Assembly (NCBI GenBank): GCA_934047225.1
Contig: OW203983.1
Coordinates: forward strand, 558,001 to 622,000
Source: Ypsolopha sequella
Lineage: Eukaryota > Arthropoda > Insecta > Lepidoptera > Ypsolophidae
Direction of reading: 5' to 3'
DNA length: 64,000 nucleotides
The notes below the pieces were generated by a model that ran no database searches, was not told the DNA's origin, and saw nothing but the letters and a program-made list of their open reading frames with translations. Both the position numbers and the translations under genes were made by a program. Position 1 is the first letter of the stretch; every line of letters begins with the position of its first letter. Below, one piece after another: positions 33,690 to 43,372 of the stretch.

Positions 33690-34400
33690 ATAAAAAAAAA
33701 CGTCTATTATTATTATAGCTACCGTAAGTATGTAAATTGTAAGTTATATTTAAGTTCACTAAAAGCTCATCTGCCAACAAACTGTTATGCAGTTTGGCAG
33801 AATATAAATTGTAGAGGCATTGCATGCGACTGTGACTGGAGTCAATAACTGCTGCCTCAGCTGTGCCCGCTTGATGACTCTTGGCAATGACAACAATTGA
33901 GACGCATGCGCATCCGCCAGCAAGCGGACATTCTGGTACCTGGCATTTAGCAATTCCCATGCTATGTCCTCAACCCCAAGATGATGTATGAGTGACTTAG
34001 CCTCACACTCCAAAGTGGACATTAGATATGCCATCTTCTGCCCGCTGGTCAAATCCTGCCTAGACTCTACCAGAGAAGAAAACATATTTTAAACGAAACG
34101 TACTCTTTTATTTTTCCATTAAAATGAGTAAGTTGAAGCGTCGGCAACCTACCCGTCACTCCATCTGCCGGTCGAGGTGTGCTAACTACCGGGCCGCCCG
34201 ATTGCCGCTTCCTGATCACTCAGGCCGCCTCCGTTACGGCATCATAAATCTCCATTATCTGAGCCAAATCCGTAACATACCCGCCCATAGACTCGTCACT
34301 TTCCTCCAGTGCTTTCACAGCCAGCCGCTGCTGCATCCGCTCGGCTTTCTCCGGGAGCCGTTAATCTGTTTCTACTTCCATGACAAACTAAAAGATTTAA
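33690..34400 (-). pseudogene. gag: BEL/Pao gag fragment (DUF1759-like)
   Basis: Minus strand: LPEKAERMQQRLAVKALEE-like codons (about 34350-34290), then FSSLVESRQDLTSGQKMAYL and SLIHHLGVEDIAWELLNARY (34070-33920) and HASQLLSLPRV. This is the conserved gag core of BEL/Pao retrotransposons. Broken by frame changes near 34090; no LTR recognised. It is unrelated in position to the larger BEL at 58186. Confidence 0.7.
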
Positions 34401-34433
34401 TTAATGATTGATGACAGATAGTCAAATACAAAA

Positions 34434-36597
34434 ATGCCTTCTAGAAAAAGGTCAAATCTGTCTCACTATAGCAAAAATGCTAAACGTATGAGGCTAAGTA
34501 GATCTCAAGAAACTTCAGAAGATCGAGAAGCAAGACTCGATGCAGATAGAGAAAGGCGGGCATTAGAAAATTGTACTCAGCGTGAGTCTCGGCTAAGTAA
34601 ACAACGTTCTCGCATTGCAATTTCTCGATCTTGCGAGAGTAGCCAGGAACACGAAGCGCGTTTGTCGATAGATAGAACGCGCCATGCATTGTCCCAAGAG
34701 TCGGAGACTTTCACCGACCAAGAGGCACGCTTGAGCACTCCAAGAACTCGGACAGCAGCTTCTCGATCTCAGGAAACTGATGAAGAGCACGAAGCGCGTT
34801 TATCGGCTGACAGAATACACCACACATTGTCGGTGAGTCGGAAGTCGGAAACCTTCACAGACCGAGAAGCACGCTTGAGCTCTCAGAGGTCTCGGACAGT
34901 GGCTTCTCGGTCTTTGGAAACTAAAGAAGAGCGCGAAGCGCGTTTATCGGCTGACAGAGCACGCTATACATTTTCTCGAGAGTTGGAGAGTCTTACCGAC
35001 AGAGAGACTCGCTTGATCTCAAAAAGAGCTAAAGCAGCACCTTCCCGAGAGCTTGAAAGTAGTGAAGAACGTGATGCACGGTTATCCAAAGATTGTCAAC
35101 GTTACAACGATGCCAGAGCTCTCGAAAGCGAACATTAACGTGAACAGCGATTGGAATCTGCTCGAGTCAACTATGAACGCAGGCGCCAAGATAATTAAAT
35201 TGCTTTAATGGCTGAAAGGGAAAGATTAGCGGAAATACGACAAACAGAAACGCCAGAACAACTTCTATTGCGCTTAGACGCTGACCAGATTCGTCAAAGC
35301 GTTAATAGAATGTCAATTTTATCTGACGATTTTGATGAGCCACAAGAATATGATGCTGTGGGTAATGCTGTTCCTTGGATTAATAAAGAGAGAGCGGGTT
35401 TTACATATTCACCTAACATTAACTATGCTGAAGCTGGTGGCATAGGTAATACGGTCATGAGCTGTAATTTCTGTGGCGCTCTTAAATGGAGGAACGAGAC
35501 CAGAGGAGTATGTTGTTCAAACGGAAAAGTCCACATAGAAATTTTTCAAAATCCCCCACAGCTAATTCAATCACTTTTAAGCGGTGAACATCCTCAGTCG
35601 AAACATTTTTTGCACAATATACGTTCATATAATGGTGCGTTTCAAATGACGTCTTTCCGGGCGAAAGAAATAACAGAGAGATCGTTTATGCTAACTTTTA
35701 AAATACAAGGCCAAGTATACCATCTTATAGGATCATTACTGCCCCAAGATGAGCCCAAATTCCTCCAAATTTATTTTGTTTCGGACTACAATCAACAGAC
35801 TACAATCCGAAATAGGAATTTTCCTCAAGTAAACAATAAACTTTTATCTGAACTCCAAAATTTGCTTCATCAGGTCAATCCGTACGTACATAGTTTTAAA
35901 GCCGCATTGGACTCAATACCACAAGGACAAGGAAATAATTACAAAATGGTTATCAGCTCTGATAAACGTCCTGTCACAGAACACCGCGGTAGGTACAACG
36001 CCCCTGTCTCAGATGAGGTTGCAGTTGTTTTGGCAGACCAGCAAAATGACAGGAGGGATATGGTACTCCGCACTCACGATAATCATTTGCAACGCATAAT
36101 GGAAACACACAGAGCTTATGACGCTCTATAATACTCATTAATGTATACTCGCGAAGAAGATGGCTACAATTTCCATCTCTATCAAATTAATCCCAATACA
36201 AGGGCGCCAAATTATGAGAAAAAAATAATTTCTCTAAATACGGCGGGATCAATTTATCTATCTGCAAAGATTTCGAGGACTATTTAGTAAATTTATTGTC
36301 AACATGTATGCAAAAGTGGAGACTGAGCGATTAGTGTACGTACGTAATAACCAGAGACGTCTACGCGCTGAAGATTACGTGCATCTCCGTGACGCCATGC
36401 AACAAGACAGTAACGCTGAAGACTTGGGTCGGTTGGTTTTCCTGCCATCCAGTTTTATAGGTGGGCCGCGTTATATGCACGAGCGAACGCAAGAACAACT
36501 TACAACAAACAACGCTTACAACAAAACGTTATTGAAGCAGAGATTTTGCCAGGTTGCGGCGCAGGAGATAGCGTTTTCATACCCCGAATTCCTCTAA
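34434..36597 (+). pseudogene. Helitron Rep/helicase N-terminal region
   Basis: Starts MPSRKRSNLSHYSKNAKRMR and has several Arg/Glu-rich repeats of about 30 residues containing the REARLSADR theme, as Helitron N termini do. From 35208: CNFCGALKWRNETRGVCCSN (Cys cluster), HFLHNIRSYNGAFQMTSF and KIQGQVYHLIGSLLP, all in the Helitron_like_N domain. In-frame stops at 35136-35138, at about 35193 and at 36129-36131, and a frameshift before 36304 (MYAKVETERLVYVRNNQRRL). The frame leaves the homologous region after about 36500 at an internal deletion. Confidence 0.82.
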
Positions 36598-36840
36598 TTC
36601 CTAATAACTTTCCATTTAGTTTTAAACGCGTTCAGTTTCCGGTGAGCTTATGTAACGGAATGACTACAAACAAAGCACAAGGCAAACTCTTTCGGTAGCA
36701 GGCGTAGACTTAAGTATGAATTGCTTTTTGAACGGTCAGCTATACGTGGCTCTTTCCCGCATAAGCAATTCACATAATTTATATGTACACATTCCTGATA
36801 ATTCAACCTCTAATATAGTTTACAGAGAAGCATTATCGTA
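36540..36840 (+). pseudogene. Helitron helicase C-terminal remnant
   Basis: Encodes VQFPVSLCNGMTTNKAQGK followed, in another frame, by VDLSMNCFLNGQLYVALSR and SNSHNLYVHI; these are the final motifs (V and VI) of Pif1-type helicases. Stop at about 36840. It is about 200 bp from the 3' hairpin, as expected at a Helitron right end. Confidence 0.78.
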
Positions 36841-37153
36841 AATAATACAATGCATTTGTTGCAGCTACAATTACATAGTTTATCTTTGAATCAAGTATAT
36901 AGGTATAATTTTCTCAATAAACAAAACCAAAACAATCGTTTAATCATAGTAGCGACCAGGCGTTAAAGGATCACATTGTTTTATAATAGGCCCGGATAAA
37001 TCTAAGTCCACGCGGACGAAGTCGCGGGCACAGCTAGTTAATTAATAAGAGGCAGCACTTACAATACTGATTCTGAAATGTCCAAGTATTTCTTTTTAGG
37101 ACTAATATTGTGAAAATGGTTTAAATGAAAATAGCATTATAAAAAGTTCTTAC

Positions 37154-37203
37154 TTTTCTGCTAAATCTTTAACACTAATTACGTAGTAACATTTCCTGAG
37201 GCA
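37154..37203 (-). CDS. Internal 50-bp exon of the unrecognised minus-strand gene
   Basis: Acceptor TATCGATTGTTTCAG precedes 37203 and donor GTAAGA follows 37154 on the minus strand. Only one frame is open: CLRKCYYVISVKDLAE plus two bases, completed as Lys by the first base of the exon at 32198. It lies in a short non-TE island between the Helitron end and a LINE. Confidence 0.45.
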
Positions 37204-37640
37204 CTGAAACAATCGATACAAATACAAGATGTGAGTTGTATGACAAAATATCTTTAATCTTTAATTTCTTTGATATTTAAACTTACTTATATTTAACAAC
37301 TTATTAACTTTACTTATTTCTACATATATAGGTAATCTAAGCTGTACCAAGGGAGTAGCCCTGTTCCCTAATCTAAGTAAACTTGAAACTTAGGGTAACA
37401 GTGTCAAAAATCCCATGCAAACAAAAAGGCGACAAAAAAAAATATATATCTATATATATATAGGAAATCAAATAAATTAAACTAAATAAAAACAAAACAA
37501 AAAGCCTATACTATAAGTAAAAATAAATGAAAGCGTGTGCTTTAGGGTGTGTGTATCGTGAGTAAATGAGTGAGAGGGATCAGTATGTTAAGGTGTGTGT
37601 AGAAGTTATGTAAGGCCTATTCATTCCATAGAGAGCAATA
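37204..37640. other. AT-rich spacer
   Basis: No feature beyond short TA-rich tracts (around 37440). Confidence 0.6.
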
Positions 37641-37672
37641 GCAAAAAGAGTTCAAACCAATTAAGTTTCAAC

Positions 37673-38530
37673 TTACAACAGGTTCTCTGTTTGATCAAAA
37701 TTCAAATGAAGTAGATGTTTATAAACCATTTGTGAGCATTTTTTTCGGGTTAAGTGTATAATCGTGAGGTCCTTGCTCAAATTATTATACACAAACGGAG
37801 CCAAAAAAGTGGCACGGTTTCGAGCAAAATTGGTTCGAGTCAAAGGGGTGTCAAAGATACGATCTTGTCTGCGTTTTGATTCTAACTTAATTTTAATTTT
37901 GTCATAGTCAGCGGTGTTGTGTAGGTGACATAAGATTGCTTTTATATATAATTGTCTTACAGTTAATACTATATTCTCGCGATAGAGTTCTTCCGTGGGA
38001 TATCGCCTTGGTTTAAACTTCATCACCTTCAGTAGCGCGCTTTGTGCACGCTCAAGGGGAAGAAGGTGTGTTTGAGCTGCTGCACCCCAGACAGTTATAC
38101 AATAGCACAGTATTGACTGTGCCAGAGTGTGGTACACCATCATCAAGGTTATTTCATTGGTAATATGCCGGAGGCGCTTAAAAATGTGTATGAGCTTACG
38201 TGTTCGTGAGGAGAGTTTCTTAATGTGGTTGGATCATGAAAGATTTTGGTCAAGGATGACACCAAGATACTTTATTGAACTCTGACGTTCCAGAGCTATA
38301 CATGTACAATTATGCAACATGTGACAAGTATGCAATTTAATATCAAGATTATCAGAAGGCTAGGTCTTAGAGTTAATTGAAAAGGTTATGTACTTGGTTT
38401 TAGTTACATTGACTGTAAGTAGGTTATTTTGTAGCCATGTGCTAACATCAAGCAGACCCCGGTTTCCATATCTTTCCACATCAGCCCAGGTCTTGCCGTG
38501 AAAAAGTAATACAGTATCGTCTGCAAAGGT
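37673..38530 (-). pseudogene. LINE reverse transcriptase, C-terminal half
   Basis: The catalytic motif C FADDTVLLFHGKTW lies at about 38525-38480, followed by the thumb (VNVTKTKYITF, SSIKYLGVILDQNL) and YHTLAQSILCYCITVWGAAA. Two in-frame stops (about 38375 and 38235). Upstream of FADD the sequence jumps directly to the endonuclease-RT linker, so motifs 0-B are deleted. Confidence 0.8.
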
Positions 38531-39365
38531 TATTATTACTTGTCGTCATTTCGTGTTTTTTTTTAATTTATAGGCTAATTTGTCTCGATTTTTTATGCAT
38601 TTCAAAAGTCCACTTGTGATCCACGGCATAAGATTTTGCTTTGAGCGAGGAATTGTATGCACCGATGTGTGTTTATCTATGGTGGTTGTAACTATGTCTA
38701 GAAATTGATTAGTGGCAGCGCTAACGTCTGTTAAATCCAGTTTATTTTCCTAAATAACATCATTAAGGTCTGTGTAAACTGCGTCGTAGTTAACTTTTCT
38801 TGAAGTCTTTTGTTTATGGGTGATAGCTACAGAGCGTGATTTCGTTTGCAGGAGAACAGGTGAGTGGTCTGTGATGGTTGGTGGTATTATAACAACAGTG
38901 TTTTCGTTATTTGACTTAATAATGCAGTGGTCTAAGCAAGTCATGCTTGGTTCTCTCGTGTGAAACATGTGACCAGGAAGCAAACCGTGTGATGAAAGTA
39001 GAGTTAAATAGTATGCGTAATTTTTATCGTCATTATTAATATCGAGTATGTCTATATTAAGGTCTCCTAAAATGAATATATTTGGGAATCTTTTATATTT
39101 TGTAGGTAAACTGTCAAGGGAGGCACAAAAATCTTTTGTATCACGAATAAAAGGTGGTCTGTAAATGAAAATAAAAGCGTAGTCTTTTCCAAAGGTGGCC
39201 ACGAGACAATTTGCGTTCGGAATGTTTTCTTCGATTATGGTAGCATTTTTGAGTGAGTCCTTAAGATATAAAACCAAACCAATATGTAAATATCATAACC
39301 TGGTATAGTTGGAGGATTATTGCTTGCTTCATAAAGCCAACATTCGGTTAGAATAATCATGTCAT

Positions 39366-41106
39366 ATTATAATATATATAATCGGGTCTACCGCGATCAA
39401 TTTTTACCTTTTTACGAAAAGGGGGACACCCGACGTTTCGAGACAGTTGCATGTCTCGTGGTCTACGGGAAACTGGCAAGTATGGCGAGGCGCAGTGATG
39501 AGATGCAGGTGACGACCGAAGTATTTTCCTTGTACCCGCAAAAACACTTTAGTCTTTAAAATTAATTGTTATCTTATTCACGCACGGCACACAACACTCA
39601 CAGTATCCGGAGATGCACTAAGAGAAGAAACCCGCGATTTAAATTTCCCGATGACTGGACTCCATGTGGGAGACAATTTGAAACCATCTTCCCTATTGAA
39701 ATTATTTGGATGTTTCTTGATTTCAATCGCTTCACGCACAATTCTAGGGTAGTAATGGCGATCAGTGGAGAGAATTTTCGGGTTATGCAGTTCTATCCAG
39801 TGGTTGGTCCCGGATTCTAAAAGATGTTCTGCTATCGCTGATTTGTACATCTGCCGGTTTTTCACAGCTGCTATATGTTCCTTGACCCTTTCCTGTACGC
39901 TACGTTTTGTTTGGCCAATGTAGGAACTTCCACAGCTGCATTTTATCTTATAGACACCTGGATTTTGAAAAGGAATCACATCCTTTGGTGTGCGTAAATG
40001 GCTTGCCACTTTGGATAACGGAGTATATACAGTCTTAATGGAGTATTTATTTAATGCTGTTCCAATCTTATCCGTAATACCTTTGATATAGGGCATAAAC
40101 GCTGGTTTTCTGTTAACCTCAGGACACTTTTCCTTTTTTGGTCTTGGATGTCGCCTCTTCATCTGATATCCGTTTTGTCTGAGTACCTCCTGAACATGTG
40201 ACAGCTCATCCTTAAGATGGTCAGGGTCACAGAGATCATGTGCTCTGTTTGTTAGTGATGTCATGACGGATTGGATGTGACGAGGATGGTGGTGTGAAGA
40301 GGCGTGCAGGTATCTATCTGTGTGTGTTGGTTTTCGATATACAGTGTGGGCCAGAGAACCATCAGATCTCACCATTAATTTGACATCAAGAAATGCCAAA
40401 GTTCTGTCACATTCCATCTCATACGTAAAGTTTATTTTTGGATGGATGGAGTTAAGATGATCTGCATACTGTTTTGCTTCCTCGTTACCCCCCTTGAGAA
40501 TGCTAAATACGTCATCAACATATCTCTTCCAGAGTCTGATTGTTGAGGGACCGGTACGTAAAGCCTCCTCCTCAAAATGTTCCATCCAGATATTGGCGAG
40601 CACCGGAGCCACAGGACTTCCCATCGCCACACCATCTATCTGGAGAAAATATTGACCCTGGTAAAGGAAGTAGTTGCCATCCAAGCAACGCTGTAGCAAA
40701 ACAATGTATTCTTCTGACAGATTGTTCATCCTCAATTTTTGTCTGATAACATCAAGACACTCTTTGATTGGAACGTTAGTGAAAAGGGATTCCACATCGA
40801 AACTTATCATAATCTCATTCGGTTCCAGTTTCAAATTCTTGGCAATATCTACGAAATGGCGAGAATCTTTCACGTAAGACGAAGTTTTACCAACTAGTGT
40901 CTGCAGTACTCCCGCAACGTGTTTCGCTAAATCATACGTGGGTGAACCAATCTGACTCACGATTGGACGTAGGGGCACGTTGGATTTATGTACTTTCGGC
41001 AGACCATAAAGTTTAGGTGGCTGAACGTTTTTCGGTCTGTGATTGATCGCGGTAGACCCGATTATATATATTATAATGTGTACAAAACGCGAGAGTTTAA
41101 AGTTAT
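39366..41106 (-). mobile_element. Penelope-like element, 5'-truncated, with 36-bp inverted termini
   Basis: Perfect 36-bp inverted repeats at 39366-39401 and 41042-41077 (ATATAATCGGGTCTACCGCG core) enclose a Penelope RT/GIY-YIG gene; about 29 bp follows the right copy. A 13-bp target duplication ATAATCATGTCAT lies at 39353-39365 and 41107-41119. Host sequence on both sides is one LINE endonuclease reading frame. Confidence 0.9.
39578..41041 (-). CDS. Penelope-like reverse transcriptase with GIY-YIG endonuclease (5'-truncated)
   Basis: Open from the inner edge of the right inverted repeat (about 41041) to 39578, about 487 codons, with ATG at 40978. RT motifs: [10 protein letters not shown] and [19 protein letters not shown], motif [16 protein letters not shown], motif [19 protein letters not shown], motif [14 protein letters not shown]. 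The C terminus carries [20 protein letters not shown] (GIY-YIG nuclease) and [15 protein letters not shown] and nuclease blocks are uninterrupted, but Penelope proteins are usually 700-850 residues, so the N-terminal third is missing. Confidence 0.9.
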   Translation of the reverse strand, partial: HRPKNVQPPKLYGLPKVHKSNVPLRPIVSQIGSPTYDLAKHVAGVLQTLVGKTSSYVKDSRHFVDIAKNLKLEPNEIMISFDVESLFTNVPIKECLDVIRQKLRMNNLSEEYIVLLQRCLDGNYFLYQGQYFLQIDGVAMGSPVAPVLANIWMEHFEEEALRTGPSTIRLWKRYVDDVFSILKGGNEEAKQYADHLNSIHPKINFTYEMECDRTLAFLDVKLMVRSDGSLAHTVYRKPTHTDRYLHASSHHHPRHIQSVMTSLTNRAHDLCDPDHLKDELSHVQEVLRQNGYQMKRRHPRPKKEKCPEVNRKPAFMPYIKGITDKIGTALNKYSIKTVYTPLSKVASHLRTPKDVIPFQNPGVYKIKCSCGSSYIGQTKRSVQERVKEHIAAVKNRQMYKSAIAEHLLESGTNHWIELHNPKILSTDRHYYPRIVREAIEIKKHPNNFNREDGFKLSPTWSPVIGKFKSRVSSLSASPDTVSVVCRA

Positions 41107-41538
41107 ATAATCATGTCATGTTTAATATTTAAGCGTTTTAATAGTATTTCAAAATTATTAAAACTATTATTGCAGTAAATGCTTTGGATGTTGAGTGCTT
41201 AAGCTGAAATTGTCTTATTAGTATGCTTCATATGAGTTTTTCATTTCTCAGGTTCAGTTTCATAGAAGAATTGAGACACATTGACTTCGTCAATATGCGA
41301 TCCTAAATCCCTTACATGATTTTGCATCTCCAATTACCTATTTATTGGTACAATTTTACCCAATTGCACAAGGCAAATCTTAAAGGAAGAAGCCGAGAAA
41401 TGATTTTTGAGAAGGACTGTGGGGGATTTGTATATTATGTTTGCAAGGTGATAGTGTATTAATGTTGAATGTTGAGTGTGGGTTTCTTATATTTTGTGTT
41501 TGTGTGTGATTTTGAGACGCTTCATTACAGTACCATAA

Positions 41539-42330
41539 TTAAAAAACAAAAATGGTAACAATAAGCATGCAAATCTTACATATGTAAATAGTCATTGTGT
41601 TGCTAGAGTTAAAAGCTGATTTTCTCTTTACACCTTTGATGATATTATGCTGGACTATAGTTGAGTTCAAGCTGACGACAATCGGTTTGTTTGCCTCCTT
41701 TTTTCCAGGTAGACGACGAATATCCTGAATATCATTTACACTTATGTTGACTTGTGCGACTTTGGCAGTAGCAATAGCAATTTGTATCAAGTCCTCTTGT
41801 ACTTCTTTGGGCTTTGTTGGTACATTTCTAATTTCAAGTACGTTCAGCGTAGTTTGTCTCTCCAGATTATCTATTTTATTTTCTAGAAAATCAATATTAT
41901 TACCATGATTCTTGCAAGTTTCCTCAAGTGAATTTACTTTAATGTTTATAGTATCCACCTTTTTGGCCAAGAAATCAACAGACTTCTCAATTTCTTCACC
42001 TGTCTTTTACAGTTTTGTATTTTGTTCTTTTATTTCATTTCCCGATTCCTGCAAGTTCACAATTTTTTTATCTTGTTCTGCCGATAATTCATTAATAGAA
42101 TCCTGTAGTTGTTTGATTTTTGCATTCTGGTTGTTGAATAGCATTCTTATTTCATCCACAAAAACATTCATTTGCTGAGTTTCTTGCTCTTCATGCTTAC
42201 ATTCCATCCTGTTTCTGATTGTAATATTATTACCTCCGTAGTAACTTCTTTCATTATTTTGTGCAGAAAGGTCTGGTTCCGAACTAGAGATCCTCTCTAA
42301 TGCATCTATATTAGTGTCGACTTGGTTTGC
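41539..42330 (-). pseudogene. LINE ORF1, coiled-coil RNA-binding protein
   Basis: Begins around codons for SSSEPDLSAQNNERSYYGGN (about 42280), then MECKHEEQETQQMNVFVDEI, a coiled coil of Asn/Lys/Glu heptads, a stop or frame change near 42005, MAKKVDTINIKVNSLEETCK and LNVLEIRNVPTKPKEVQEDL, and DIQDIRRLPGKKEANKPIVV. The last block is the conserved C-terminal domain of LINE ORF1 proteins. Ends in a frame change near 41590. Confidence 0.7.
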
Positions 42331-42405
42331 CGTGGATTTGAGGGTATCAGTTCACTGCTCTGAGTCTGGGAGACAGTAGAACCGCTCGGCCACCTTTGGA
42401 TATAT
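42310..42405 (-). repeat. tRNA-like sequence (possible SINE head)
   Basis: Minus strand reads GGTGGCCGAGCGGTTCTACT, a Ser/Leu-tRNA-like A box, followed about 50 bp later by a degenerate B box (CTCAAATCC). Too degenerate for a working tRNA. It may be a tRNA-derived SINE fragment next to the LINE 5' end. Confidence 0.35.
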
Positions 42406-43024
42406 TTTAAGCGGCAAAACTATGCTACCCTAGAAGATAGCTCGTGTGGTCACGCAAATATTCGTGACGTCGTAGATGCACAGATAAGTTTGTTTGCACT
42501 AACTGAACGGTCGGGCGGTAGCCGGTAGGCAAACAAAGTTACGACACAAAATAATTTAGTCCCTGGTTTAGAACACTTTTCACATGAATTTCTTTGTTAA
42601 TGTTTAACTTTTCCACATCAGAGGGATAAAGAATACTAGTAATAAGTATAATAATTATAAGTATAATAAAGTAAAGAATACTAGAATACTAGGAAAGAGA
42701 ATACTAGTTACTTTCGTGTGAATTTTTATCACAAATTAATCTCTTTTGGATTTGATTTTAAATAATTTAGTGGAGCGTTATTAAAAGAGCGTGCGCACGA
42801 TACGATCGCAGCAGGGAGCGAGAATTATATAAACACGAATTATATAAATTTTATTGTATTATTCAAGTACTTGTTTTCTAAATTAATTATTATAATGCCA
42901 AAAGTAATTATAAAGATAAAATTAAAACCAATTTTAATTAACATATAGTTACTACATATAGTAAGTTTCTACATACAGTTAATACATAATTATAAGCTAG
43001 ACCACGTAACGCAAATTCGTACTT
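42406..43024. other. Spacer with short local duplications
   Basis: AGAATACTAG-type motifs recur at 42640-42715; otherwise AT-rich and featureless. Confidence 0.5.
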
Positions 43025-43372
43025 TCAAAACTATAAGTTTGAAGAACCATTTGACGTTATCGATACTCATGCCACTAGCAGGCATAACGAAATAATTATA
43101 ATAAAATTATTTGACATTTTCGAAACAAGTCAAAGTTATAAATTTTATGTATATGACATAGGTGACGCATATGACGGACTGATAGGAAGTGATTTATTAG
43201 CCCAGCTAAAATCTATTATCAACATGGAGAAATCCTTGCTGATAACGGAAAACACTCCCATACCGATAATATTTCAACGTAAAGTTAACAACTTTACTCC
43301 TATTAGCATAGAGCTAGTGCCAAGAAGCGAACAGAAAGTAAAAATTTGGATTGGAAGGATTACATGTAGTTA
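43025..43372 (+). pseudogene. pol: gypsy pol protease-flank fragment
   Basis: Open plus-strand stretch encoding DTHATSRHNEIIIIKLFDI and YVYDIGDAYDGLIGSDLLAQ then TPISIELVPRSEQKVKIW. The middle matches the post-protease block of the gypsy element at the left edge (FDGLIGGDLLEQW there). The active-site DTG region upstream is degenerate. It abuts the truncated Helitron gene head-on at about 43350. Confidence 0.65.

Larger units (their letters stand above)
34434..37040 (+). mobile_element. Helitron, internally deleted, with 3' terminus
   Basis: The N-terminal part of the Rep/helicase protein (34434-36597) is joined to the last part of the Pif1-like helicase (about 36540-36840), followed by a hairpin TCCACGCGGACGAAGTCGCG and GGGCACAGCTAG end at about 37006-37037. 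The HUH nuclease centre and most of the helicase are missing. The 5' TC end was not located. Confidence 0.8.
38750..41220 (-). pseudogene. LINE APE endonuclease, split by an insertion
   Basis: Upstream part (about 41200-41107) reads [17 protein letters not shown]; after the nested element, 39365-39280 continues with ILTECWLYEASNNPPTIPGY. From 39277: MVLYLKDSLKNATIIEENIP, catalytic-region FILGDLNIDIL, and ITDHSPVLL near the end (about 38870). The frame resumes exactly at the target duplication, so the endonuclease was intact when the insertion happened apart from later frame changes near 39280. Confidence 0.82.
37640..42340 (-). mobile_element. LINE (jockey-like) with a nested Penelope-like element
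   Basis: Order on the minus strand: ORF1 (about 42330-41539), ORF2 endonuclease (41220-41107 and 39365-38750), linker (38750-38535), reverse-transcriptase end (38530-37673). The endonuclease is split by a 1741-bp insertion (39366-41106) with a 13-bp target duplication. The first half of RT is deleted. Confidence 0.85.

Noticed and set aside
42310..42405. tRNA-Ser or tRNA-Leu gene.
   Set aside because: A box is good but B box and stems are degenerate; kept only as a tRNA-like repeat.
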